Shown here: positions 26,416-35,820 of the stretch, piece by piece
Layout: each line of letters begins with the position of its first letter
How positions within the stretch are numbered: position 1 is the stretch's first letter
NCBI GenBank assembly: GCA_037137375.1
Contig: JBAXKJ010000002.1
Location: 62,001-126,000, forward strand
Length of the DNA: 64,000 nt
Direction of reading: 5' to 3'
DNA from: CAINVV01 sp037137375
GTDB lineage: Bacteria; Bacteroidota; Bacteroidia; Bacteroidales; Prolixibacteraceae
The notes under the pieces: generated by a model
The model's input: the letters and a program-made list of their open reading frames with translations, nothing else
Told to the model about the DNA's origin: nothing
Database searches by the model: none
Program-made: the position numbers and the translations under genes

Positions 26416-27846
26416 CTAATACAACAGGTATACGAATCCTTTTAGATAGCGGTTGGTCTCTCCGAGGTGAAGCACATAATAATAAGTACCGGATGGAAGC
26501 ATGGTTCCATCTGGTATGGCAGCATTCAGGCACTTTCCTGACCAATCATTCTGATAATCGAGTGATCTGTAAACCAACTGACCTGATCTTGAATATATTG
26601 TCAGGGCAGAATTCTTATAGTCACTTAGGCCCCTGATAACGAAATATTCGTTTTGTCCGTCCCCGTTAGGAGAAATTGCTTCAGGAATCCATACCGGACC
26701 ATCAAATATGTCGACTGTAACATCTGCCGAATCGCAGATTCCGCTACCATCACAAATCTGATATACAAAATGATCAATCGTTGCCTTATGAGTATTTGGG
26801 GAATAAATTACCGTTCCATCCTGAACAACCTGCGCCCTTCCGTAAGCAGGATTTTGTATTATTTTGAGTGATCTGTTATCTATGGAATTTTTAGAATCAT
26901 AGTCATTATACAAGACATGAATATGAACTGAATCAACCCATGAAGTTCTGATATAATCCCCATTGGCAATCAGTACATCCGGCACAAACGGATATTGGAA
27001 GACCTTCTGTGATTTGCATCCGTAAAGATCCGTTACCTCCAGGGAGTACATTCCTGCCCCCCTGATCAAGGCGCTTGATTTGGAAGGATCACCGATTATT
27101 TCACCTTTCGTGGATGACCAGTAATATTTAAGACCGAGACCCTTGGAGGCAGTCCCGTCAATCAGCATCGACCCATCCTTATTTGCATTTGTTGGGTAAA
27201 GAATTCCAACTTTCGGCGCTTCACTAAAAGTAACTTTAACAGTGTCTTTATCCGAATCTCCAGATTTGTTGGTGACTGTTAACAGGATTCTAAGGCGGTA
27301 TGGAAAGGCTCCCGTAAAACCGGAAGATAGTGTCAGATTTGTTTTAGCGATATTATCAGCCGACAATGCTCCTCCCGGATCAAGCATCTGCCAATGGTAA
27401 CTTAATCCGGTTCCGGCTGATGCCGATGCATCGAGGATAAATGAATTACAGGTTCCAATAGTGGTGTCTTTACCTGCGATAGCTTCGACCAGCTTCAATA
27501 ATACTTTTACGTAACCCGCTTTCATGTTTTTGCATCCTTTCGAATTGTATGCTGTCACTGTATAAAAGTAATCTCCCTTCTTTTTCCACAGCACGGGTAA
27601 CAAAGGCTTGTCGGTACCTGTGTCGTATTCAACTTCTGCAAGAGTAGCAAGGTCTGCCGGTTGAAAAGTTGGTTTGTTGTATATACGCCAAGCATAGGTT
27701 TCCCCTGCCACCGGGATAACCGCCAGATTTTTTTGCTGCCCTTCATCCACAACAATTCCTCCCTGCTGTGCTACAGATAGTTCTGTAACAAACAGGATAA
27801 ACAGAAGTGCAAGCAATTCAATTCTGAAACTGATGCTACGTTTCAT
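26416..27846 (-). CDS. T9SS cargo protein C' of the minus-strand cluster
   Basis: A 476-residue secreted protein (signal LLALLFILFVTELSVAQQ). It shares with C an N-terminal domain (YAWRIYN.., WKKKGDYFYTVTAYNSKGC.NM), the cadherin-like segment (IHVLYNDYDSKNSIDNRSLKI) and the C-terminal sorting domain (WIPEAISPNGDGQNEYF...GTYYYVLHLGETNRYLKGFVYLLY). Between them are about 180 extra residues with two PKD/Ig-like domains (LDASASAGTGLSYHWQM, IDGTASKGLGLKYYWSS). The sorting domain predicts export through the T9SS and surface attachment. It lies 247 bases after B' and 103 bases from the stop of the convergent C gene. Confidence 0.85.
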   Translation of the reverse strand: MKRSISFRIELLALLFILFVTELSVAQQGGIVVDEGQQKNLAVIPVAGETYAWRIYNKPTFQPADLATLAEVEYDTGTDKPLLPVLWKKKGDYFYTVTAYNSKGCKNMKAGYVKVLLKLVEAIAGKDTTIGTCNSFILDASASAGTGLSYHWQMLDPGGALSADNIAKTNLTLSSGFTGAFPYRLRILLTVTNKSGDSDKDTVKVTFSEAPKVGILYPTNANKDGSMLIDGTASKGLGLKYYWSSTKGEIIGDPSKSSALIRGAGMYSLEVTDLYGCKSQKVFQYPFVPDVLIANGDYIRTSWVDSVHIHVLYNDYDSKNSIDNRSLKIIQNPAYGRAQVVQDGTVIYSPNTHKATIDHFVYQICDGSGICDSADVTVDIFDGPVWIPEAISPNGDGQNEYFVIRGLSDYKNSALTIYSRSGQLVYRSLDYQNDWSGKCLNAAIPDGTMLPSGTYYYVLHLGETNRYLKGFVYLLY

Positions 27847-28093
27847 TCGAACCTACTTAGTATTATATTATTAACGGCCTTATCGAATATTTATTTTGAT
27901 CATTTGATGGCTATAATTGATGAGAAATCTAGATAACTTTATTTATGCATACATGTATCTTCTTAGATATGACTACCAGGTGAAATACCCCAACGAGAAA
28001 ATGGTTGTGTTCACTTAACGACTAAATACAACTTTCCCAGACCACCCCTTAATGGAGTGGGAAAATTCAATAGCTAAAACTGGCTTTCAACGA

Positions 28094-29164
28094 CTAGGGA
28101 AGCGTCTGAGGAATAAATGTTCCAGGAGCGTTATCGCTGGTAAGAGTAGGTCTCTTATTCAGTGTCTGGGTAGCTACATCTTCAAATGTTGATCCGGGAA
28201 CAGCGCAAGTGGCATTATCAATGTCAGCATCGCCCGAAGCATTAACGGCCTCAACTGCCAGAGAAATGGCATCATCATTCAGACCTTCATAGAGACCATT
28301 AGAGATGGTTACCCTAACATAGACAGAAACGCCCGCAGTTGTGTTGGTGACAGAAGTATTAACCGCGGAACCGGCAAAATTCATTGTTGTACCTGTTGTA
28401 GCAGTTTGAGCTGCACCTATTGCGGTCAATCCACTTGCAAAAGTCTTGTCTACAGTCCATTCAACCAAGGCAGACTGGCCAGTATTCAAGCCTGAGAGCT
28501 TAAATGAAGGGGTAAATGATCCGGAGAAATTAGCGGCAACCACTTCAAAATACATTTTGTTTACACCATAGTCATAAACCATTTTAGATGTAGCGACGTC
28601 ATATTTCGCAGCAGCGATGTCTGCATAACATTGATTATCAGTTGTTCCATATGCCAATGGTGTTAATCCACTGCTCTTTAAGTTCAAAATATCAACAGTA
28701 AATGCATTTTTTGGCAATATCTGATAGGCTTTCAGATTATTGGCGCATGATGGGGTTCCGGGACCTTTGTATTCCAATACCATGAAGAGTGGATTTGTTG
28801 CATCTACGCCTTTTAAACCGGCTGAGGTCCAGGTCAAAGATGTCTTGGTAGGAGAAGTCGCGCTTCCTCCGTCAGTACGGTAATTGGTAGCTCCGGAAAC
28901 AATGGCTACTCCGTCGGCGGGAATTTCAACCGCGGTACGGGCTCCTGCGGTAACGAAGGTAGTTGATTTTGTAGCGTACCAGTAAGTAGTTCCACCGGTT
29001 GGATTAAGAATAGCAGAATAATCGTAAGGTTTTCCTGCGATAGGATGCAATGGATCATCAGTACAGGAAACAGGAATAGGTGCAGAACCGGTAACAGCAG
29101 TTTGAGCGAACGCTGATGCGGCAACCATAGCGGTGACCAGCATCGAAAGAATCATTTTTTTCAT
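28094..29164 (-). CDS. Secreted protein B' of the minus-strand cluster, unrecognised family
   Basis: A 356-residue protein starting at the ATG at 29162-29164, directly before a classic signal peptide (MILSMLVTAMVAASAFAQ); the longer frame upstream is not needed. It is the paralogue of B, nearly equal in length. Shared blocks are DDPLHPIAGKPYDY, KMVYDYGVNKMYFEVVAANFS near residue 195, the GDADIDNATC segment and a final QTLP. No known domain is recognised. It starts 55 bases after the A' stop. The strongly Ala/Thr/Ser-biased composition and clean signal would suit an abundant exported structural protein, but this is inference. Confidence 0.78.
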   Translation of the reverse strand: MKKMILSMLVTAMVAASAFAQTAVTGSAPIPVSCTDDPLHPIAGKPYDYSAILNPTGGTTYWYATKSTTFVTAGARTAVEIPADGVAIVSGATNYRTDGGSATSPTKTSLTWTSAGLKGVDATNPLFMVLEYKGPGTPSCANNLKAYQILPKNAFTVDILNLKSSGLTPLAYGTTDNQCYADIAAAKYDVATSKMVYDYGVNKMYFEVVAANFSGSFTPSFKLSGLNTGQSALVEWTVDKTFASGLTAIGAAQTATTGTTMNFAGSAVNTSVTNTTAGVSVYVRVTISNGLYEGLNDDAISLAVEAVNASGDADIDNATCAVPGSTFEDVATQTLNKRPTLTSDNAPGTFIPQTLP

Positions 29165-29219
29165 AATAATAAAATTTAAGGGAGTAAGAAAATTGTTGTT
29201 CAAAATTGTTCTCATGATT

Positions 29220-32200
29220 TCAAGTTTTTGTGTTGGTATCTGTACTATTTATTAATTCAGGCACATCGTGGTAGGACACGACGGGTCTGGGGTGAATTGT
29301 AATGGTGACTGATTTGTGAAGCGACTCATTTCCGGACTGATCGACCACCCAGTAAGTGATGGTATGATTTACATCTTTGAAGGAGAAACCATCGCCAGGA
29401 AAAATAATATCCGAAGCATATGTTGAAAGCTGTCCTGTACCAGAGATTGGAGGAAGCGGCGTTGAGACGGAAAAATCTATTTTCCAGTTCAAAACAAGCT
29501 GGTTTGCCGGAGTACAATTATCAGACATATCGGCAGCACTTATGTCGAGTACTGTACTGCCCTTTTTGAAAAGGAAATAATCGGGCGTCGGGCTCAACTT
29601 AAATGAACCGGCTGCAATTGAAGCTGAAATCAGATTTTCTACACATAAATTTATTGATGCACCAACTACAAGAATTGGAGGATCATTGTCTTTGATGATG
29701 ATATTTTGACTACAAGTACTTTTGTTCCCGGCAAAATCATACGCACTGAATGTTCGGGTTACCAAAACAGGTTTTGTGCCGGATTTAGTATCTTTATAAG
29801 TGGTAGTAGAAAGGGCACAATTATCAGAAGCACTGCCACCCATGAGAATCAGTTGGGATAGAGGTATAGTAAGCTCAGTCGCCGAAAAAGGATTGCCGGT
29901 TAGCGCTGTTTCATCGCAACCCGATATATTAAGTGTTGCAGGACAACTAATTACAGGGGATATCAAATCTTGAATAAGAACAGTTTTAGTAATAGTCGAA
30001 TCACATAAGCTTATTGTATTAGTGGATTTTAAGGTGATAATACCGGTCCCTGAATTAGACCATTGGATATTAACCGAATCTTTCACTGCTGAGCCGATGA
30101 TATTTCCACCCGTTACACTCCAGTTGTTTGTCACGTCATTTTGTGCTGTCGTCCAGAATTTTTGCTGTGAGGAGGGACATACAATTCCTAATCCGCTGAT
30201 GGAAGAAATCAGTGGTATCGGGGATGGGAAAATGGTAGCAGTGGTCGAAGCTATTTCAGGATCGCAACCATAGCCATCAACAACAGACAATTTGTATAAG
30301 CCGGAATGTGCTACTGTGACATTTGGAATGATCGGATCTTTAAGTGCTGAAGTAAATCCAATGGGGCCGTTCCATGAATACGTAATAGGAGCCTTGCCTC
30401 CGTTTATATTGGCTTTTAAATACATCGTATTCCCAGAACAAATTGTAGCCGATAGATTTGCTGTTGGTGTTAGTGTAAAAGAAATTGGCGCTAATGTTCC
30501 AAAAGAGACATCATCCAGACCAAAATCATTACCACCCAGAGCCGTTTGAAGGTCTACGATCTGAATAACCGCAGTTGTAGAGGCTCCCGAATTCCAGTTA
30601 CCATAAAATCTTTGCCAGTTGTATGGTGGGTTGTTGTTTTCCACTCTGGCAGCAAGTGGCGCTGTTGATCCGACCAATGTTCCATTCACGTTGAATTGCA
30701 GATTGGCATAGGGTGGAACTGAATTCAAACTTATAGCCCAGGCTGAAAAATAATAATTTGTATTTGGTAGTACAGTTACCGTTTCCTGCCAAACAACTAC
30801 ACCGGCTGACCCTATTCCGTTTACAATCAGGAATTTTCCAGAATTTGTAGTATGATCACGCCCAAAAAAAGTAGGATGGTAAAACGTAGGATCCGCTCCA
30901 ACTGCATAAAGTCCTTCCGGCCATAAACCGGAAGTTGGAATTCCTGTGTAACCAGTTGAAACATTTGAGTAGGCATTGGTAAATCCCATATTTCCAGCTG
31001 AGAAATCACCGTTTGTTACTAATTCAGTTGCTACCGGTAAAAACGATGATCCGGTACAACCAAATGCATTGGTGGAAGTTACCCCATAGGTGTTAGCGAT
31101 ATCCGTGAAGATCACATCCGTGGTTTCACCGGTCGTCCAGGTATAGGTAGTCCCGCCACCTGCGGTAAGCCTGACTTTACCAGGGACAGCACAATAATTG
31201 GGTTGAATAGTAATATCGGGTTTGGGATTTACAGTAATTGTAGTAGATGCATTATTGCTGCAGCCTGTTGCTGGATCAGTGTATGTTGCTGTGTAAGTAG
31301 TTGTTGTATTTGGATTTACTGTTGGAGGATTGGCAACAGCAGAACTATAACCTGCAGGATTGGAACTCCATGCAATAACCGGAACGGATGGTATAGATGT
31401 TCCAGAAACAGAAACATTGTCGATGGCCCAATACCTGGCTCTGGCATCACTATAATAATAAAACCTTATGAACAATATTGATTTGTTTACGTAACTATCC
31501 AGATTGATATTTACGTTGACAAATGAGCCGGAAGATCCAGCTGTTGCTACATATGTGGCAACGGATATCCAGGTTGATCCATCCAGGGATACCTGAACTT
31601 TCGCTGATTCGTTGAGTGAATTGTTAAAACGGAAATAGTGCCAAAAGCTCAATCTAAGGGTTGAATACCCGATCGTATTGTACGCTTGTGACTTTAAAAT
31701 GGTCTCCGTCTTTGTTCCATTCTGCGCTCGACTATCCGACAAATAGAAGGAGGAATTGTCATTTGAATGGAAGGTCTGCCCATTTGAGGAATAACCGTCG
31801 TTTTGAATGGTCCAGGCAGCCGCTGCCGTTGCGCCTCCACTGGAATTGTTTGTGGCGTTGAGGATTGGGGCTGGCAGGGATGGAGCAGCAGAAATATTAG
31901 AGGACGAGGTAAGGTTAACAGATCCTCCTGCACAAATCGTATTAATTGATGCATTGGCTGATACGATAGGAGCAGTGCGGATAATAACAGAAGTGGAATT
32001 TGTTGCAGTACAGTTGTTTGCATCAGTTATTGTCAAATTGTAATTCCCAGTATTCAAAGCAGTTGGTCCTACGATGCTTGGTGATTGATTGGTGCTGGAA
32101 AAAGAATTTGGTCCAGTCCAGGTGTAGCTGAAAGGAACAGTTCCCCCTGAGCCAATTGCAGATAGGGTCAGGATAGCATTGGAACAAACCGGAGAATCAG

Positions 32201-32885
32201 AAGAAGCGGCTGCGCTCAAAACTGAAGCAGGTTCTGCAATTGTTACCATTTGATCCACATAACATCCATTTGCATCTTTCACCCGAACGGTATATGAACC
32301 GACGGTCAAAGCACTAAATGTTCCACTGGCCTTATACGTTGTGCCACCATCCATACTATAGGTATAACCGGCTGTGCCCCCCATTCCGGTAACTGTCACT
32401 GATCCGGATGCATTTCCTTTGCAACGGACATCGACTTGTGAAGTAATCTTGGAAATTAGTTTAGTAGCTGGTTCTGTTATTGTGACGACTGAGGTAGCGA
32501 TATTCCCGCTATCATCGGCACTTACGGTATAAGATCCGGCAGTCAAATTATTATAGACTCCGCTGGTATTTGAAACAGATCCGGGATTGAGTGTGTAGTT
32601 AACAGTACCACCGCTTCCGCCTGTCAGAACAGCGGAAATGGCACCATTGTTTTGTCCGTTACAGGTTACATTGGTAGCAGTCAGGGTGAGCGTCAATGCA
32701 TTTCCCCCAAATGTCTGACCGGATGTAGTTGCTATTAAAAGTAAAGGGGTAAGAATAGAAAATAATCTTACAAGCAGAAAAGACAATTTTCCAATCGTAT
32801 GGTAGAAGATGCGATCCTCCCCAAAAGCGGACAAGTATCCGGGAAGGATCAAGTTTAATGATCTCCCGGTAGGTATCAAAAGCAT
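29220..32885 (-). CDS. Large multidomain secreted protein A' (SprB-like repeats, jelly-roll and HYR domains)
   Basis: A 1221-residue protein. The first ATG (32883-32885) puts about 30 residues before the hydrophobic signal (LFSILTPLLLIATTSGQ), so the true start may be a later TTG. Two SprB-type repeats (NVTCNGQNNGAISAVLTGGSGG, VRCKGNASGSVTV) span about residues 65-220. Ig-like domains follow, then a MAM-like or jelly-roll region (about 355-500, WTIQNDGYSS to WAIDNVSVSG), a carbohydrate-binding-like region (about 620-795, ELVTNGDFS to FGLDDVSF), another Ig-like domain and a HYR-like domain (about 970-1065). The last 150 residues match protein A. It has no sorting domain. Such architecture suggests an extracellular adhesin or matrix protein; partner B' and C' follow on the same strand. 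Confidence 0.82.
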   Translation of the reverse strand: MLLIPTGRSLNLILPGYLSAFGEDRIFYHTIGKLSFLLVRLFSILTPLLLIATTSGQTFGGNALTLTLTATNVTCNGQNNGAISAVLTGGSGGTVNYTLNPGSVSNTSGVYNNLTAGSYTVSADDSGNIATSVVTITEPATKLISKITSQVDVRCKGNASGSVTVTGMGGTAGYTYSMDGGTTYKASGTFSALTVGSYTVRVKDANGCYVDQMVTIAEPASVLSAAASSDSPVCSNAILTLSAIGSGGTVPFSYTWTGPNSFSSTNQSPSIVGPTALNTGNYNLTITDANNCTATNSTSVIIRTAPIVSANASINTICAGGSVNLTSSSNISAAPSLPAPILNATNNSSGGATAAAAWTIQNDGYSSNGQTFHSNDNSSFYLSDSRAQNGTKTETILKSQAYNTIGYSTLRLSFWHYFRFNNSLNESAKVQVSLDGSTWISVATYVATAGSSGSFVNVNINLDSYVNKSILFIRFYYYSDARARYWAIDNVSVSGTSIPSVPVIAWSSNPAGYSSAVANPPTVNPNTTTTYTATYTDPATGCSNNASTTITVNPKPDITIQPNYCAVPGKVRLTAGGGTTYTWTTGETTDVIFTDIANTYGVTSTNAFGCTGSSFLPVATELVTNGDFSAGNMGFTNAYSNVSTGYTGIPTSGLWPEGLYAVGADPTFYHPTFFGRDHTTNSGKFLIVNGIGSAGVVVWQETVTVLPNTNYYFSAWAISLNSVPPYANLQFNVNGTLVGSTAPLAARVENNNPPYNWQRFYGNWNSGASTTAVIQIVDLQTALGGNDFGLDDVSFGTLAPISFTLTPTANLSATICSGNTMYLKANINGGKAPITYSWNGPIGFTSALKDPIIPNVTVAHSGLYKLSVVDGYGCDPEIASTTATIFPSPIPLISSISGLGIVCPSSQQKFWTTAQNDVTNNWSVTGGNIIGSAVKDSVNIQWSNSGTGIITLKSTNTISLCDSTITKTVLIQDLISPVISCPATLNISGCDETALTGNPFSATELTIPLSQLILMGGSASDNCALSTTTYKDTKSGTKPVLVTRTFSAYDFAGNKSTCSQNIIIKDNDPPILVVGASINLCVENLISASIAAGSFKLSPTPDYFLFKKGSTVLDISAADMSDNCTPANQLVLNWKIDFSVSTPLPPISGTGQLSTYASDIIFPGDGFSFKDVNHTITYWVVDQSGNESLHKSVTITIHPRPVVSYHDVPELINSTDTNTKT

Positions 32886-33067
32886 AAGTGGTATATTTAA
32901 GGGAAATAACCAAGTACACCGTTAATACCGAAATCCGCTAATACGTAACCTTCAAAAAAACTCCAATTATTGCCAAAATTTCGTAATAAACTAAATTTTA
33001 GCGTTTTAAAAATTTATTTAACTCTCTATTTAAAATAATTACAAAGAAAGACGCCCTCAAATCAAGG

Positions 33068-34390
33068 CTACTTTTTCACCTGATAGAGATCTTCGATTTT
33101 CACAACTTCAACGGAAGTGGAGTCCTTCAGCGTTTTTGAGATCAAGCCATAGGGAGCAATAACCACCTCATCGCCAGCCTTGAGTCCCTGAATTATTTCA
33201 ATTCGGGTGTTGTCCTGAATCCCTGTTTTAACTTTTGTTTTCCAGGCAAGCTTGTTCCTTACCAGGAAGACGACTTCATTTTGTTCAGGTTCTTTTGGGG
33301 TAACTTCCTTTGCACTGGTGTCATTGGCCCCTTCCTTCTCCATCTGGTCTTTAGCCTTTTTAACCGACCCATCATCCGCCCTTGTCGTTACAGCCTGAAT
33401 TGGCACAGAAATGATTCCCTTTCTGGTATCGGTCTGAATTTCTACTGTTGCTGACATACCGGGTAAGAAAGGATTTTTCAGCGTATCTTTTGCGATAAGA
33501 TCCTGGTAAGATTTGGCCAGCAACAATATTTTCACATTGAAGTTGGTAACCTGGTCGACGGTTGTACCAATTGTATTGGCAGAGCTGGCAATTTCAGTAA
33601 CAATACCTTTGAATTTGCGTTTCAGGTAAGCATCAATTTCAATATTGGCAGTATCATTCTTATGTACTTTGACGATATCGTTCTCATTGACCTCAACCTT
33701 TACCTCCATGGTGGCCAGGTCCGCGACTGTCATGAGCTCGGTACCGGCAAACTGATTCGTTCCAACGACTTTTTCACCCTTTTCAACATTTAGTTTGGAG
33801 ATAGTTCCGTCGATAGGAGAGAAGATCTTTGTCTTGGTCAGATTTTCGGCGGATTCCTTCACACTGGATTCGGCGCTTTTTACTGAATACCTGGCGGCTT
33901 GGACCTCAGAAAGAGCAACTTTCCAAGCGGCCTCAACCGTCTCAAATTCCGACTTAGGGATGGTTTTCTTTTCGAGTAGCTGCTTTGCGCGCTGGTAATT
34001 AAGTTCTCGTTCAATAAGCTGAGCATCAGCCTGAGCAAGCCTGGCTTTTTGAGTATTTAAACTTGCTTCAATTCTGCTCAGACTCGACTGATAAATATCC
34101 GGCTTAATTACAACAAGCAAATCACCTTTTTTTACCTTATTCCCTTCTTTTACATGAAGTTCAATGATCTCACCAGGAACTTCCGGACTGATTTTGACCT
34201 CAATCTGAGGCTTTAATTTGCCGTTAGCGGTTATAATTTCGGTGATATCCCGAATCTCCACTTTTTCGGTTGCGACTTTCAGTGTAAGATCCTTTCCGAA
34301 CCATCCCATCTTTTTCCCTATCAGCAAGGCAGCAATCAGCACAACAGCGGCTCCTATGATCCAGGGCAAACTAATTTTTTTCTTTTTCAT
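33068..34390 (-). CDS. HlyD/MacA-like periplasmic adaptor protein
   Basis: A 440-residue membrane-fusion protein with one N-terminal membrane anchor (ISLPWIIGAAVVLIAALLIG). The barrel-sandwich (lipoyl) halves are visible as GKLKPQIEVKISPEVPGEIIELHVKEGNKVKKGDLLVVI and FSPIDGTISKLNVEKGEKV, with a helical hairpin (about residues 105-195) between and beta-barrel strands after. A Lys/Glu-rich insert near residues 345-375 is unusual. Such adaptors link an inner-membrane transporter to a TolC-type channel, but no transporter gene is beside it. It lies 182 bases upstream of A' on the same strand and is divergent from kbl. A second adaptor at 60821-61933 is clearly in an export operon. Confidence 0.88.
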   Translation of the reverse strand: MKKKKISLPWIIGAAVVLIAALLIGKKMGWFGKDLTLKVATEKVEIRDITEIITANGKLKPQIEVKISPEVPGEIIELHVKEGNKVKKGDLLVVIKPDIYQSSLSRIEASLNTQKARLAQADAQLIERELNYQRAKQLLEKKTIPKSEFETVEAAWKVALSEVQAARYSVKSAESSVKESAENLTKTKIFSPIDGTISKLNVEKGEKVVGTNQFAGTELMTVADLATMEVKVEVNENDIVKVHKNDTANIEIDAYLKRKFKGIVTEIASSANTIGTTVDQVTNFNVKILLLAKSYQDLIAKDTLKNPFLPGMSATVEIQTDTRKGIISVPIQAVTTRADDGSVKKAKDQMEKEGANDTSAKEVTPKEPEQNEVVFLVRNKLAWKTKVKTGIQDNTRIEIIQGLKAGDEVVIAPYGLISKTLKDSTSVEVVKIEDLYQVKK

Positions 34391-34492
34391 CAGATATTGA
34401 TTATGTTACACAGCACTCAGGCTATTATTTTTGAAATTCAGGCTACTCCCCAAAACATGAGGAAAGTATTAAAAGCGATCATAAAAATAGCA

Positions 34493-34500
34493 TAATTTTG
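34493..34500 (+). promoter_or_regulatory. -7 element (TAATTTTG) of kbl
   Basis: Exact TAnnTTTG match 34 bases before the chosen kbl ATG. A second match (TATTTTTG) lies at 34426-34433. Confidence 0.4.
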
Positions 34501-34534
34501 TGTGACGATCATAAATATTTTAAAACATTCAGTT

Positions 34535-35725
34535 ATGTACGGAAAGTTAAAAGAACATCTGCAGAATGAGCTTCAGTCCATCCGGGAAGCCGGACTATAT
34601 AAAAATGAGCGCTTGATAGTTTCCCCGCAGGATGCAGTCATCCGTCTGGCATCAGGACAGGAAGTACTGAATTTTTGTGCCAATAATTATCTTGGGCTTT
34701 CCAATCATCCTGATCTGATCCAGGCAGCTTCTGATGGCTTGAAATCCCATGGCTATGGGATGTCTTCCGTTCGTTTTATCTGCGGGACTACAGATCTTCA
34801 CAAGAGACTGGAACAAAAAATTGCGGAATTTTTCGGAACAGAGGATACGATACTTTATGCAGCTTGTTTTGATGCCAACGGCGGAGTTTTTGAGCCTCTT
34901 CTTTCTGAGGAGGATGCCATCATATCCGATTCACTCAATCATGCCTCTATTATTGATGGAGTTCGTTTATGCAAAGCCAAAAGATTCAGATACAACAATG
35001 CTGATATGAATGATCTGGAAGAACAGCTGAAACTTGCGAAAGAATACAGATTCAGGATCATCGTGACAGACGGAGTTTTTTCGATGGACGGGAATGTTGC
35101 ACCGATGGATAAGATCAACAGTCTTGCAAAAAAATACGACGCTTTAGTAATGGTTGATGAATGTCATTCGGCAGGAGTGGTTGGCAATACCGGCCGGGGT
35201 GTTACTGAATTATTTGATATCAGGGGAGAAGTTGATATTATCACAGGAACTTTAGGGAAGGCATTTGGAGGGGCGCTTGGAGGGTTTACCACAGGCCGAA
35301 AGGAAATTATCGAACTCCTCAGACAAAGATCCAGACCTTATCTGTTCTCCAATTCATTGCCACCGGCAGTCGTCAATGCTGGAATTAAGATGTTTGAAAT
35401 GATGGCTGAAACATCAGAATTGCAGGAGAAGCTGCACCGCAATACCGACTATTTTATGTCAGGGATGGTAGCAGCGGGATTTGACATTAAGCCAAGCAAA
35501 TCGGCCATATGCGCGGTCATGCTTTACGATGCTAAACTTTCACAGGATTTCGCCTCGCAACTGTTGACTGAAGGCATCTATGTGATTGGTTTTTATTTTC
35601 CTGTTGTTGCGCAGGGGCAGGCACGAATAAGGGTTCAGCTTTCTGCTGCCCATGAACCCGCTCATTTGGAAAGGGCGATCGCGGCATTTATCAAAGTGGG
35701 TAAAACTCTCGGAGTAATACAATAA
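34535..35725 (+). CDS. kbl: Glycine C-acetyltransferase (2-amino-3-ketobutyrate CoA ligase)
   Basis: A 396-residue PLP enzyme of the alpha-oxoamine synthase family. Starting at the ATG at 34535 gives MYGKLKEHLQNEL, the normal Kbl N-terminus; the upstream GTG at 34502 adds nothing. Visible motifs are NFCANNYLGLSNHP, YGMSSVRFICGT, VDECHSAGVVG and the PLP lysine in ITGTLGKAFGGALGG near residue 241. The enzyme cleaves 2-amino-3-ketobutyrate with CoA into glycine and acetyl-CoA, the second step of threonine breakdown. Threonine dehydrogenase is not in the window. Confusion with BioF or serine palmitoyltransferase is possible but the RFICGTTDLHKRLE block favours Kbl. Confidence 0.92.
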   Translation: MYGKLKEHLQNELQSIREAGLYKNERLIVSPQDAVIRLASGQEVLNFCANNYLGLSNHPDLIQAASDGLKSHGYGMSSVRFICGTTDLHKRLEQKIAEFFGTEDTILYAACFDANGGVFEPLLSEEDAIISDSLNHASIIDGVRLCKAKRFRYNNADMNDLEEQLKLAKEYRFRIIVTDGVFSMDGNVAPMDKINSLAKKYDALVMVDECHSAGVVGNTGRGVTELFDIRGEVDIITGTLGKAFGGALGGFTTGRKEIIELLRQRSRPYLFSNSLPPAVVNAGIKMFEMMAETSELQEKLHRNTDYFMSGMVAAGFDIKPSKSAICAVMLYDAKLSQDFASQLLTEGIYVIGFYFPVVAQGQARIRVQLSAAHEPAHLERAIAAFIKVGKTLGVIQ

Positions 35726-35820
35726 ATAAAGCTGAATTTATCCCTCCGCTTTTGTATACAAATAAAATTAATTTTACCGTCTGAATTTCGAAGAAGTAAT
35801 TCAATATCAAATTTCTCAAA

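Noticed and set aside
28040..28065. Terminator between B' and C'
   Set aside because: A 7-bp hairpin (CCACTCC with GGGGTGG) exists but no T-run follows on the minus strand, so it is too weak to call.
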